A stretch of DNA of 64,000 bases. Source: Sialis fuliginosa (lineage: Eukaryota; Arthropoda; Insecta; Megaloptera; Sialidae). The position numbers and the translations under genes are program-made. The notes under the pieces are model-generated. The model worked only from the letters and a program-made list of their open reading frames with translations, ran no database searches and was not told the origin of the DNA. Shown here in pieces: positions 23,582 to 34,898 of the stretch. Position 1 is the stretch's first letter; every line of letters starts with the position of its first letter. The stretch lies in assembly GCA_961205875.1 (NCBI GenBank), contig OY540813.1:31033001-31097000 (forward strand), given 5' to 3'.

Positions 23582-24212
23582 TACAGGTTGTTTGGTTCGG
23601 CAATACGAATATTTTGAAGGAAGATAGAATGAGTCATTTGGAAGTGATTTTAGCAAATTGATATACAAAGTGCACGTTTTTTTATATTGGCCATTTTAGC
23701 AAATTTTTGAAAAAACCTAGATTTATACATGTTAATCGCAAAAGAGATAAATTTTTTAACAAAAACAGCCAATTCATGTAAATATTATGGTAGGTTTTTT
23801 GAAAGGGTATAAAATAGAGCAGTTTTTAAAATCATCTGAACATATGTAAGTGTACTAGATTTTATAAAATAATTTTTTTAAGAAATAATTTTATCAAAGT
23901 TTTATAAGTTTTTAAATGTTAAACTGCAGCCATTTTTTATTTTTGCTATTCATAAATTTTATTTTGATCTGATAGTGTAGCACAAATATTTAAGTAATAT
24001 AAAAATCATGTTTAAAAAATATAGGCTCTTTAACTTTTGAACTTTTGCAATTAACATGTATAAATCTGGGTTTTTTCAAAAATTTACTAAAATGGCCAAT
24101 ATAAAAAACTGGTGCACTTTGTATATAATAGGTATATTTGCTAAAATCACTTCCAAATGACTTTTTCTACCTCCCTTCAAAATATTCGTATCGCCAAACC
24201 AAATACCCTGTA
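23582..24212. mobile_element. Foldback MITE, 0.63 kb
   Basis: The left TACAGGTTGTTTGGTTCGGC and the right complement TACAGGGTATTTGGTTTGGC start arms of about 190 bp (AGTCATTTGGAAGTGATTTT, ATTGGCCATTTTAGCAAATT, TTATACATGTTAAT). The interior is AT-rich. The TACAGGGTG/TACAGGGTA start is common to several insect MITE families. It lies between the TMEM65-like and SWEET genes. Confidence 0.75.
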
Positions 24213-24239
24213 TTTAGTTTTTAATATTTCAATTTTAGT

Positions 24240-24990
24240 GCATTCAAAGCGTCAAAAAATAAGGTAACTGTGCATTTAGGGTAGGCAGCGATTTTTTTTT
24301 CTCAGCTTTTTTATAGAGCATTTCTTAACAAACAATTTAATCTATTTATTGTTATATTTAGTTTATTTTTATTAATGTTTCAACATTGCTAAGGGAGGTA
24401 AGTCGAAAGTATGTGAGGTACGTAGGTACAAAAAATTGTTGATACAAAAAAAAGTTTCAAATAATATTTTTTATTCTTTTGTTTATCCACTACGCTGAAT
24501 AAAGTGGTTAAAAGCAGTTAAATTTTAATATCTAATTAATTTTAACGTTTTTTTTTTTAAGTTGTTACCTCCGGAAAATAAACATTTTGTAGTAAAGAAC
24601 ATTCACTGAAAATTTGGGCCTGATATCTTGAACTGTTATTGTTTTATTAAACCGTTAATTAATTGTCTTTTGATTAACAGTAAAAGTTTTTCTATTAACT
24701 TTTTTTGCACTATTTCTATGGGTTCCGAAATAGTTATATTATCGATTGCCGCCATATAAAAGTCAACAATTCAATTATTTAGAAAATGGCAACGCTTAAA
24801 CTTTATTGTTATAAAAATGTCACAATAAAGTTAAAGCCTTGTCATTTTCCAAATAATTGAATAACAACATCGTTCCGAATCCCGGAAACTGAGTTTTAGA
24901 CTCACGGCTGACCCCTCTACGAAACTCCCTAAAAAATTGCTGCCTACCCAAAAAGCACGGTTAAATGATGCTTTGACTGCACTATTTATA
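24240..24990. repeat. Degenerate foldback repeat, 0.75 kb
   Basis: The outer ends CAAAGCGTCAAAAAATAAGG...GGGTAGGCAGCGAT and the complement CAAAGCATCATTTAACCGTG...GGGTAGGCAGCAAT are inverted. An inner palindrome pairs CAATTATTTAGAAAATGGCA with TGTCATTTTCCAAATAATTG around 24770-24865. No coding content. Confidence 0.6.
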
Positions 24991-25635
24991 TTATCAAAAA
25001 TTCATAGTCCATTTTTAAAAATAATTAAAAATTCACAAATGTTTGTAAGAAAAGTCCAATTTTAAAAACAATTTTTATAAATAATTAGCTACCAATTTAA
25101 AAATAAAAGCAAACAAATAACTAAAACATTAATACTATACCCAATATGTTTCCATGAGCAATTAAAAACCGATACATATATAATATTTCAGTAATATAAT
25201 AATAGTGACATTAAATATAAATAGAAACAAACTTGTTTGTCTAAACGTCAAAATTTATTCAAATTACAAAAAAAAAAAAGAGTTTGTTTCTATAATATTT
25301 CAGTATACTTAATTCACTCCAAACAAATATTAATACTGTTAAATAAAAAGCATTAACATGTCTAAACTTGTCATCCGTCCTGGGTTTCGATACTTTTAGA
25401 AAAAATTTTCTATGTATTAACATTTTAAATGTTAAAGGTAGTAGAATGGGCCTATGGCCTACATGCTTGCGGGAACTAGAGCAACCGCCTCTGATAAAAT
25501 AAAATTTAAATAAACATTTCATATATCAGAAGTTTCGGAATTAATAAGTTAGCCAATAATATATTTAAAATATAAATCTAGTGAAATGTAGACATTTAGG
25601 ACAATTTCAGAGTGAAGTGAAAGTACTATAATCCC

Positions 25636-26111
25636 AAGGTATATAAAGACAATGTAGTCTCATGAGCTCCTTGACCAATCAGCGTGACGTCACTACGAAG
25701 ACATATTTAAATGTTATAAATGTATAATATTTACTCATGTTTTCATATTTTTCCGTATTTTAACAACACATACAATTAAATAAGTACAAATTCGACATTG
25801 CAAAATCATAAAAAGCTGTCAGAATCACATAACGTATTGCCAACTTAAGAATAGTAAAAATGACACTTCCCGAATAGACCAAATTGTCTGTGATAGCTTT
25901 TTTTATGATTTTGCAATGTCGAACATGTACTTCTTTGATTGTATGTGTTCTTAAAATATCAAAAAATACGAAAACAAGAATAAATAAAGGAATTTTTTGT
26001 AACTGATATTCTATTATACATTTGAATATGTCTTCGTAGTGACAAAAATTCCCGCGCCAACGCCGATTGGTCAAGGAGCTCATGAGACTACCTTATCTTT
26101 ATATACCTTGC
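25636..26111. mobile_element. Foldback element, 0.48 kb
   Basis: AGGTATATAAAGACAATGTA and GTCTCATGAGCTCCTTGACC at the left pair with the right end (complement AGGTATATAAAGATAAGGTA, GTCTCATGAGCTCCTTGACC). The arms continue inward through TACGAAGACATATT and ACATTGCAAAATCATAAAAA, so nearly the whole element can fold. It directly abuts the next foldback. Confidence 0.75.
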
Positions 26112-26412
26112 TATAATCCATAGACATAGAGCATGGAACGCGCATTCTGTATTAACATAATGGTGTAACATTTCTCCAAAACAGAGAGAGAAAAAAATAG
26201 AGTAGTAGACACTCCTACAAGTCTTTAGGCTTCCGCGGTGATCTTGATATGGATTTTGGCTTCTGGGTGTAAGCTGCGTCGATTTAGTCGTGTTATCGGC
26301 TTACACCCAGAAGCCAAGATCCAAATAGACACTCCTGTTTAAAAAAGGACAAGTATATCTTTTTTTGACACGGGTCTGTTTTCGAGTCCATGCTCTATGT
26401 CTATGCTATAAT
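26112..26412. mobile_element. Foldback element carrying a Penelope-derived insertion
   Basis: The left CTATAATCCATAGACATAGA and right TCTATGTCTATGCTATAATC ends are inverted. The centre is split by a 109-bp insertion (26217-26325) flanked by identical TAGACACTCCT copies (26206-26216 and 26326-26336), so the foldback was there first. Confidence 0.65.
26217..26325. mobile_element. Minimal Penelope-derived insertion, copy 1
   Basis: A 109-bp insertion with an 11-bp target duplication begins with AAGTCTTTAGGCTTCCGCGG and ends with CCCAGAAGCCAAGATCC, the same ends as the copies at 34.7-36.3 kb and 62.3 kb. Its interior is a hairpin: TTGGCTTCTGGGTGTAAG faces CTTACACCCAGAAGCCAA. The reverse-transcriptase part and the GACGAAAC block are missing, so this is the shortest derivative in the window. 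Confidence 0.7.
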
Positions 26413-26568
26413 CAGTTATCTGAGCACATAACCTTAAATCCATTAAATACATAAAATAAAACTGAAGTAGTAAAGGCAAATTAATTTATCACATGATCCA
26501 TAGAATGTAACGAAGTATACGGTCATATCACACAATGGTATTGGAAGTCGATGAACAACATTTTTATT

Positions 26569-29500
26569 TTATTTATCTTTCTTCTTTTCATCAGTTTTGA
26601 CACTTGGATAAACAATACAAAGTATAAGTTGTACAAAACAGAGGACGAAACCAACAATATTTTGGAACTGGAAAATAAATTAATTAATGATGAGATTTAA
26701 ATTTTCTAATTTTTGTTGTAATTGTAATAAAATATTATTTTGTAGTCTTAAACATGGCCAGCCTTTTTCATAAAGAAGCTTGGATGTAAATAATACTTTA
26801 GGAGCCCTACATGATTTTTTGTTATACTGACAATAAAATATCGGTATGGAGAACCATACATTACTTTCATGTTCTTTAATATATTTTTAAATATTTTTTT
26901 AATATATGAGAAATTTCAATGGGATTTGTCAGAAATAAAACTCACCTTTGTATAAATAATGTCCTAATGTCAAAAACATAATACACATTGGTAGAATAAC
27001 TAATTTGACAATTTGAATTTAGTTGCATTTGTATTTAAAATTCAAATTTTGAGGGTAGTTTTTACCCCTTCAATAGCTGTTTAGGCACATACAAATAGTA
27101 AATCTGGGCCATTTTTGCATGCTTACCCGGCTATACCCTTTGGACCAATTTTACCGAAACCCAATTGCCATAAGAAAGTGACGGGGTCTTTTAAAAAACC
27201 GGCAGTATTAGGTTCTGAATAATATAAATTTAAATACTCACAATCATAAATTCATTTTTCAATATTATTCCATATAATAACCACTGGAATGTAACAATGC
27301 AAGCTGAGAAAATAATTGGGAATGGTAATTTCTCTGCATTCTTAGTTCGAATTATTTCACCCTTGAAACAAAAAAGTATATTATTAAATTTATAAGTATA
27401 TTATATATATTATCAATAAAAACAACTTGTTTGTCTAAATGTCAGAAATTATATAATAAGAAAAATAAATAAACGCAAGCTTTAGATTCTCAGAATCAAC
27501 AATGAATATTAATATATTGTTGAGATAACGACATTGTTCTCACATTTTGTTCTTTCTTAATAGCCTGACGATGATTCTGTGAATCGAAAGCTTGTACTTA
27601 TAATTTTTCTTATTATATAATTTCTGACGTTTAGACAAACAAGTTGTTTTTATTTATTACATTTAACGTCACTACTAACTAGTGTATTATTAGTATATAT
27701 TAGTGTGTCAAAAAAATTAACAATCGGTCTCGTTACAAAATAAGTTAGTTTATGACCTAAAATAAATCCTAGCCGAAGAATTAGCCTTTAGTTCAATTTT
27801 AAAAAATGTCGCAAAGGGGGATCCCGTTTCCCATTTAAATAACATGGAGAAATGATTCTTTAGTACTAAAGTTGGTATTACTGATTCATGATAACTGTTG
27901 AAATTTTTTTAAGTAAATCATTTTGTAGAAGATAAAATTATCTACAAAAGTGTCTACAAAGCCATGACCCTCAATTCGATACATCAAAAGTTACAGATAT
28001 TCCAAGTGATTTATTTGTTAAAATGAATGTTTAAAAGGCTCTCACAACTAAACTATTGTTTTTATAAAAATGAGTTAAGCGTTAATTTTATGAGAAATTT
28101 AATTCTCTCTAAAAATAGTCTAGAGTAAATGTAAATGCAACGAGTTGAAACTTATAAGTGATTGAAATATTTTTACAAAAATCAGCATTAAACGTCAATA
28201 TTCTATAAAAAAAATTTTTATTACATTTCAAATAGTTCATAAGACTGAACAGTGTATATATTTGCCATAGGTACCATGAGACTTTCTTAGACGTAAAACT
28301 CAGAGTAAACAGTGTGGATGACCCTAATTAATCATGTAAAAAATTATTTTTGGCTAATCATAAATGTTGAAAAAAAATTTATGGAACATAAATTATAGAT
28401 AATAACATACTCGACAATTTTTATCTAAAATATTTTTTTTTTTTTTAAATAATTCAAAAATTGACAAGAGTAAACATCCATTTCCAGTTTAGTGGTCATT
28501 TTAAAATGTGGGTGGTTGTCTTCTTAGACGAAAATTAATCTTAAATATAAAATTTCACCTTTCTATCATAAGTAGTAAAAAAAATTCATTTGATACATGT
28601 AGAGAATATTATTTTCTATAATCCCATTCATGTTATTCTATCTTTTATTAATTAGTCGGTATTACGTATAAGAAAGTCCCATGGCAGATATTTTAAGATT
28701 TAAATGAAAATAAATAATAGTTTTAGATTGTTCGCTAGCTTATCTAAATAAAACTGTGGTGATAAGATAACAGTAGGAAATGAAGGACAATATCTTTTTT
28801 TTTACAATTTAAAGAAAATTTTATTACACATACTCAATCCTAGCAAGTGTTTTTCTTGTGTGTCTGATTAATTTTTAGCACTTTCATTTACTTTTTGAAA
28901 AATTTAATTGTAACCATTTTTACCAAAGCTACAGCTATTTGAATACTGTACAATTTTTAAGGAAAAAAATTCCTTTAATTTTTTGTCTTGATTATATTAT
29001 TTTCATTACCAATAATCCAATATAATTTCTCGGAAAAGAGAAAGAAAAATAACAAACTTGTTTTTCTCACATAAGCTCAATGAAAATATTTAGATAATGA
29101 AATTTTACAACAATATTTAATGTTAATTAATATAAATCATATTTGTCATTCATGTAAAGCGCACATCATACATTTCACACACACACCCCTAACCAGGCTT
29201 GTGTGTAATGTATATGTTTTTATTATTTATTATTTTTTTACTTACGACTTCTATTAATGGGCTGCCAAGAAGTCCAAGCATCAAAATTGTAACAATCATG
29301 CTAAAACGATACTCAATCAAATCAGGATTCTCCCATCTAACATATCCTAATAAAACCGCAATAAATGCTATCCCGTAGCCTGTTTGTTTTATTACATCTT
29401 CTTTATCTTCAGTATAAACAAAGTAGCATAACATATATAACATATTTAACACGATTGCAGCGATGTTCACTTGTATCATAGCCGCATCATTCATTAAATA

Positions 29501-30405
29501 TCCCAGTTGAAGAAATAGTGTTCCGCTAAAAATATTCAAAAATTTGTATAATTAGAAAAACATTCTACAAACAAATATTTAAAAATATTAATTACTATTA
29601 ATAACATCATATATGTAATACTCCTATATAGCCAGCCGAGAGAGAAGTTCAGAGAATTTACTAGACTGCAGACAATCGTTTCTCACTCGCACAGAAGTAC
29701 CTGCGCATCCTTCTGCGCATGCTCGTGTTCACCATTTTGATTTTCATGTGATTTCCTGACGGACGACTTGTACACAAAAAGTCTTATTTCAAATTGTACC
29801 GCGCATGCGCATTTCAGAGAAAAGATACTTTTCTGCATCTCACTCTGGCGGCCCCCGTTCCTCTTATAAGCTCAAATGGGCTGCTGGCCATATAGGAGTA
29901 TTATATATTATATGAATAACATTAACAAAATTTTATAAACTTATTATTGAGATTATAAAATTAAACCTGTATGTATATTATTCATATTTCTTATTGATTT
30001 ATTTTATAATTAATTTTTTTTAAGCTACATATAATGTGATTTTAAGCTCATATTGGCTCATTTTACTATAATTAGTGCATGTATTTCTTAGTTAAATTTT
30101 TGTTAACTTGGCAAATAATCAGAATGTTTCTAAATGCTATATTTATCTACTTGGCAAAAAACATATAATAATAAATAGAATAAACATTAACAAATTCACT
30201 TTACTAAAAATATAACTAACATAAATGTTACTCACATAACAGAACCACCTAAAAAAGGCATCAAACTGATATTCTCCGTGTTTCCTTTTTTGTACATATC
30301 TTTGCATATAAAAACACCAGAGAAAAATTGTCCTATAGTAGTTATGCTTGCTGTAGTTGCTATAAGATCCTTATAGTCTTGTAGAAACAATGATAGAGCA
30401 TCCAT
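26569..30405 (-). CDS. slv: SWEET sugar transporter, four exons, complete
   Basis: Exons 30405-30236, 29525-29246, 27361-27242 and 26667-26569 join in frame (donors GTGAGT, GTAAGT, GTGAGT; all acceptors AG) to give 222 residues ending at TAA. SWEETs carry mono- and disaccharides by facilitated diffusion through plasma or Golgi membranes; the Drosophila member is slv (saliva). The protein shows two MtN3 triple-helix units joined by a linker helix. Unit 1 carries ATTASITTIGQFFSG, then NISLMPFLGG and LNMLYMLCYFVYTEDK (residues about 15-100). Unit 2 carries YGIAFIAVLLGY, then GLLGSPLIEVGEIIRTKNAE, KLPFP and GFVLCFVQLILCIVYPS (about 110-213). The length is normal, and a lysine-rich cytosolic tail (KTDEKKKDK) ends it. 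The first ATG follows an in-frame-free, AT-rich leader and gives the usual short N-terminus. The introns hold foldback elements but the reading frame is intact, so the gene is probably functional. Confidence 0.93.
26825..27045 (-). repeat. Segment shared with the P-like transposon at 32.3 kb
   Basis: Lying in the last SWEET intron, this roughly 215-bp stretch matches 32305-32525 in opposite orientation, including CAAATTAGTTATTCTAC, GTATTAT, TTTTTAACATTAGG-like text, AAGGTGAGTTTTAT and ATGGTTCTCCATACCG. Both copies have a donor-like AAG|GTGAGTTTTAT at the same place. It does not overlap any SWEET exon. Confidence 0.7.
27416..27654. mobile_element. Foldback MITE in SWEET intron 2
   Basis: AATAAAAACAACTTGTTTGT at the left and its reverse complement at the right open arms of about 100 bp (AATTATATAATAAGAAAAAT, AAGCTT, GATTCTCAGAATC / GATTCTGTGAATC). 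A single related arm is present at 25225-25260 (AACTTGTTTGTCTAAACGTC). No coding content. Confidence 0.75.
28230..28580. repeat. Dispersed repeat in SWEET intron 2, inverted copies at 31.7-32.1 and 33.7 kb
   Basis: Words such as GCCATAGGTACCATG(A)GACTTTCTTA, AACATAAATTATAGATAATAACATACTCGAC and AAAATTAATCTTAAATATAA recur at 31680-32180 (inverted) and 33690-33840. The P-like transposon at 32.2 kb is inserted into one of these copies. The family has no coding capacity here. Confidence 0.6.
29617..29902. mobile_element. MITE in SWEET intron 1
   Basis: The ends AATACTCCTATATAGCCAGC and complement AATACTCCTATATGGCCAGC are inverted repeats bounding 286 bp. The interior is less AT-rich (CTGCGCATGC, CGCGCATGCGCATTTC), with a CGCATGCGCA palindromic word on both arms. 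It lies wholly between exons 1 and 2 of the SWEET gene and does not touch splice sites. Confidence 0.75.
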
Positions 30406-31411
30406 TTTCAGTCACTTTCTTCTAAAAATATAAATCGAAATACTACTGACACTATAAAATACCAATCTTCAAGTAAATTGTAATAAAACTGTATAACAGT
30501 TGTAAAATGTTTTATTGAATATTATTCATGCTACAGAAGCTACTTATGTTTACTTTTATCATTATATCATAAAAAGTTAATTACAAACAGTTAATCAACA
30601 GAATAAATTATATAAAACATATGATTATGAAATTAGGGTTGAGAAAATACAATAAATTATTAAATATTAATAAAATAAAAAACCTATCAATAAATAAAAT
30701 TAAGCAATCGTTAATTTAAGACCAATATTCTGATACAATTCGTATATACCTATGTTTTTAAATTTTATGTGACAATAGTTCTTAGAATTAATTTATTGAT
30801 TACTTTCCAAAATGACAAATATTATTTGTTTAATTTAATTGAATTAGAAAGAATGAAACTATAGCTATAACCTTGTTTAAATACATCACAGTTTGTCTTA
30901 GGTACAAAATAATTTATATGATTCTTATTTCATACATAATTACTTTTAAAATCATCTTACCTGATACTTTAAATTTAAAAAAATGTATTAATATATTTTT
31001 GACAGCCAACAGGAAGCACGAATACACGTGTTAATTCAACCACTTGTCGATTTACAGGTGCATAAACAATTTAAAAAAATAATCACAAGGAAAATTTACG
31101 ATGATACCAGAGTTCATATCAATTCATTTAATAGATAATTTGATACCAGATATCCGGAAATTTGTGGGGGCAATGATTAAATACTTGAATAGACATTCAG
31201 CCTTGAAAGAAAATTAAAACTGACATCATTCTATGAGGAAAAAGGGAACAATAGCCTTGCGATTCCAATTTTATAATTTTGGTAATAGAGGCAACCAACA
31301 ATGAGACGTCATACAAACCACAGATACAAACATAAAGCTTATAATAAATAATAAGAATTTTGCAATTGTTGAATTCAGATTTGACAGTTAGAATGTATTT
31401 ACTTATATACA

Positions 31412-31560
31412 GTCGCTAGGGGGGGGGGGGAACTCGAGGATTAAATCGATAGTTTCACCCACTCCCCCCGAAAAAAGTCAATAGGATTTTTTTTGCACAT
31501 TAACCGGGTGTCACCCCCTGTGAATTTTTAACGACATGAAAATATCAGTGGGATCTATTT
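31412..31560. repeat. Partial copy of the GCTAGGGGGG MITE family
   Basis: GTCGCTAGGGGGGGGGG, then CCACTCCCCCCGAAAAAAGTCAATAGGATTTTTTTT and ACCGGGTGTCACCCCCTG, match the element at 56872-57113 in the same order. The right terminus is missing, so the copy is truncated. Confidence 0.6.
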
Positions 31561-32304
31561 TTTAAATAAATTGGATGATCATCACCTCTATAGACTTTCA
31601 ATACTAAAAAAGTCAATTCGCTCAATTTAATTTATTAGACATTTTTCCCATTGGAAGCTTTAAATAACCAAAAATATCTGCCTTGGGAACCACGGGACTT
31701 TCTTATACGTAATCCTAACAGTGAATAGTATACGTGATTCTTATTTAATTAAAACATTTCTGACAAACTAACAAGATAGAACAATATAGGTAATATTATC
31801 TCTCCATTATATAACAGATGATTTTTTTAACGTAATAACTGAAAACGGATGTTTACTCTCGTAAATTTTTGAATTTTCGAATTATTTTTGAAATAAGAAA
31901 AAAATATTTTATATAAAAAATGTCGAGTATGTTATTATCTATAATTTATTCTCCATACATTTTTTTCCAACATTATTATGATTTTGTAGATTCACCTACA
32001 CTGTTTACTCTCAGTATTACGTATAAGAAAGTCCCATGGTACCTATGGCAAACACACACTGTTCAATCTCTGTAATACGTATAAGAAAGTCCCATGACAC
32101 TCATGGCAGATATTTCTCCTATGTTATGAACCATTTGAATTATAATTAATTTTTTTTTTTCAAAAATTCGTTTTTACGAAAAAATGAATAGAACATAAAT
32201 TATAGATATTGATATTACCCATGATACAAATATACAAGGTAAGATTGACAGCTCTGACCTTGAATGTTGTGACGTCATCGAAATTGCAGAATTCATGTTG
32301 CCTT

Positions 32305-32525
32305 GGAAACAAATGCAACTAAATTTAAGTGTCAAATTAGTTATTCTACGAATATGTATTATATTTTTAACATTAGGGCATTATAGGACTAATATTTTTA
32401 ATACAAAGGTGAGTTTTATATCTGACAAATTCCTATTAAATTTTTCATATATTAAAAATTATTTAAAAAGATATTATAGAACATGGAAGTCATGTATGGT
32501 TCTCCATACCGGTATTTTATGTTCT
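32305..32525 (+). repeat. Captured segment inside the P-like element
   Basis: This part matches 26825-27045 of the SWEET intron on the opposite strand. On the plus strand it can be read as a short hydrophobic frame (LVILRICIIFLTLGHY) ending at AAG|GTGAGT. The SWEET-intron copy reads LPMCIMFLTLGHYLYK at the same place, so the pair may descend from an exon of an unidentified small membrane protein. A plus-strand frame at about 32597-32692 (EESKFVIKTPEEEPILDTNE...) ending in TGA could be another piece of the same captured gene. Confidence 0.45.
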
Positions 32526-32899
32526 AGTTTTAATTAAAATATTATAAATCGATGTAGATTTAAAAGAAGCAAATGAAGACGTAATAGAAACCGCTTAGAA
32601 GAATCTAAATTTGTAATAAAAACTCCAGAGGAAGAACCTATACTAGATACCAATGAAGTAACCATAATTGTCAGTGCAAACTGAAAAATAAAATGATAAT
32701 CGTTTATATAAATGAAAAGAACAAGTGTTGTTTTTATGTTATAGTTTTAATAAATTTTCTTTTTTGAGATTTATGATACATTAGCTACTTATTTAATTTA
32801 CGTAATCTAAAATATAATCTGCATCTAAAAAATGATTGCTTAGCTTTTTCAGGTATGTTAATGTTATTACATTGACTTTTAAGAAATGATAGCGTATGC

Positions 32900-33496
32900 T
32901 TAACTTAAACTATTTAAATTAATTTTAAAAAACCCTTTTTCTAAATCTAAAAGTTTTATTGAAAGCAAAGCATTTGGATTTAGTAACCTCTTGATGACAG
33001 GATTATTTAAAATAATATATTTGAGTCGCCAATCTTTGTCAGTAAAATTCAGCGAGCAAACTCTGCTTGACTTTATAAGGTATTGGCACAAGTCTTGGAC
33101 GCTTTAATAGCAAGTAAAGCAGATGCTATGATTATATAATAATTAATAAATAGATTACACTAATAATTACTTTAAATTAGCCGATTGTCATCAAATTAAG
33201 CTGTTTTACAGTCAAGTGTTTATAGATTATGATTCAATAATGACAGTATGTAATCAAATATCAACAAACATTTCTAATTTAGTACATTTAATTAAACAAG
33301 AATCCAGCACTAGGGTATGATCTAAGACTGGTGACAGTACCTTATTGATATTTTTAGTCTCGCATGCTTTCAACCACAATTCACGCACTTCTCTATTTTT
33401 GGGAATTAACAAAAACTTAATATGTTCAGAATCCTTTTTCTTATTAAGATAACTTGAAGTTTTATAATTTTCCACTGCACAATAAACACCCGGCAT
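32900..33496 (-). pseudogene. Decayed THAP-domain exons of a P-type transposase
   Basis: Exon 1 (33496-33341, 52 codons) starts MPGVYCAVENYK and ends WLKACETKNINK at an AAG|GTACTG donor. Exon 2 starts at 33070 after AAAG with SSRVCSLNFTDKDW and continues KRLLNPNALLSIKL. The splice is in phase 0 and reconstitutes the order of a THAP zinc finger, the DNA-binding module of P-element transposase and THAP9. Of the four C2CH zinc ligands, the first cysteine and the VCS cysteine are present. The second cysteine position is tyrosine (CAVENY) and the histidine is asparagine (CSLNF). The reading frame ends soon after the domain near 32900, with no leucine zipper, GTP-binding or catalytic region. It is therefore treated as a non-functional remnant. 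Confidence 0.75.
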
Positions 33497-34898
33497 TCTA
33501 TATTATTTACTTTTCACCATATATCAAAGCGAATTCTACACAACAACAATACACGAATTTTCCATCTGACACATAAAGTACTTCACGTGACGTCACAATA
33601 GTAGATGTCATTTGTTTATCGAGCTCACCTTGTAATCTTTCCACCATGGATATTACCTACAATTTTTAACTTGTCCATTTTTCTATATTTCGTACTGTTT
33701 CAGAGTAATTCGAAAAATTAAAAAATCGACGTATGTAAACATCCGTATCCGGTTGAAAGATCGTTTTCAAAAATAGGACGTTTTCTTCCCAGACAAAAAT
33801 TAATCTTAAATATAAAATTTCACCCTTCTACAATTTGTCGTATGTGTTACAGCGCTTACAGACAGACAGACACACAGACATCATGGCGAAAATAGTCAGA
33901 ATTAATTCAGGGAAGGTCAAAATTGATAATTCTTTAGTAATTATTTATTTATTAATTGTTGTATAAATCTATTGTATATGATGTACTTATAGTGTATTAT
34001 GTAGCAATAAGCGCGAAGGTACTGTAGCGAGATGTTTACTATGTCAGTTGAAACCAAGTGTCTTGTCTCGAAAAATGAAAGATCCTGTTTTAGAGCGGTT
34101 AGAAAAGGATAGCGATAGATATTTAGAGAGGAGGAAAAATTCAGAACATACTCAGAACGTTTGGAAAAACCCCGGTCGGCATGTTTAAAACCTTAAGCTT
34201 TATTGGACCTTTACCGCCGATCCTGGGATATACAAATCGAACGTGTTTAAAACAAAATGAACAGGTTTACGAAATTTAAAAGTTTTATAATATTGTAAAC
34301 AACTAAAGAAAGGCTGTAGCCGGGTAAGCATGCAAAACATGCCTTTACATGGATTTGGTTGATTATTTTTTTGGAAGTCGCATTCTATTAAACATTCAAC
34401 CTGACCGAATATTAGCTTCCAAAAATTTTTTTTTGATAATCTGTCAGTCGAATTTGATGGTGCTTGAAATATATTATAGAGGTACTTATGACTCATCAGA
34501 GGTAATTTTATTATGATCCTCTGTACATAGTAAACCAGAAAAAAAAATTAATAAAATTTAAAAAAGACCATGTTCTCTTCGAAGGGCAATCACAATTTTT
34601 TTATATATTATACCTTGTATGTACCCAAGCAACATATCAAAATCCCATATTGATACAAAGGGTATAACATACTCGTATAAATTCGCATGCGGTCGTATCG
34701 GAGAGGCGCGAGCGTGGCGCGGGCGAGTGCAAGTGTCTTAATACTTATAGATCTTGGCTTCTGGGTGTAAGCCGCGTTAGTTTGGTCGTGTTATCGGCCA
34801 ACGTTTCGTCACACATTGCAGTGGACATCTTCAGGGCTCTTCTAAAAGTGCAACAGAGGCAAGGGTCCGCACTCGTTAAATACTAGCTCGGGCAGCGG

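Larger units (their letters stand above)
32220..33648 (-). mobile_element. P-element-like transposon with THAP exon
   Basis: The 1.43-kb element is flanked by GATATTACC on both sides (32211-32219 and 33649-33657), consistent with the 8-bp-type duplications of P elements. Its ends start CATGATACAAATATACAAGG and (right, complement) CATGGTGGAAAGATTACAAGG; the first agrees at 14 of 20 positions with the Drosophila P terminus as I recall it (CATGATGAAATAACATAAGG). Both ends share TTGTGACGTCA about 70 bases inside (32253-32263 and the complement near 33590-33600). The right half carries a THAP zinc-finger exon pair on the minus strand, as at the start of P transposases. The left half holds foreign sequence shared with the SWEET intron. 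The catalytic RNase H-like part is absent, so it cannot move itself. Confidence 0.75.

Noticed and set aside
25760..26083. 107-codon open frame
   Set aside because: It lies inside a foldback element and its reading is produced by the arms; no domain content.
34200..34496. 98-codon minus-strand open frame beside the P-like and Penelope elements
   Set aside because: No recognisable domain, odd composition, and part of it (GTAGCCGGGTAAGCATGCA) is shared with non-coding intron sequence near 27120, so it is treated as repeat DNA.
34798..34850. Active hammerhead ribozyme in the left Penelope arm
   Set aside because: The cleavage triplet position reads GGCC and stem I is not seen, so only a hammerhead-like remnant is claimed.
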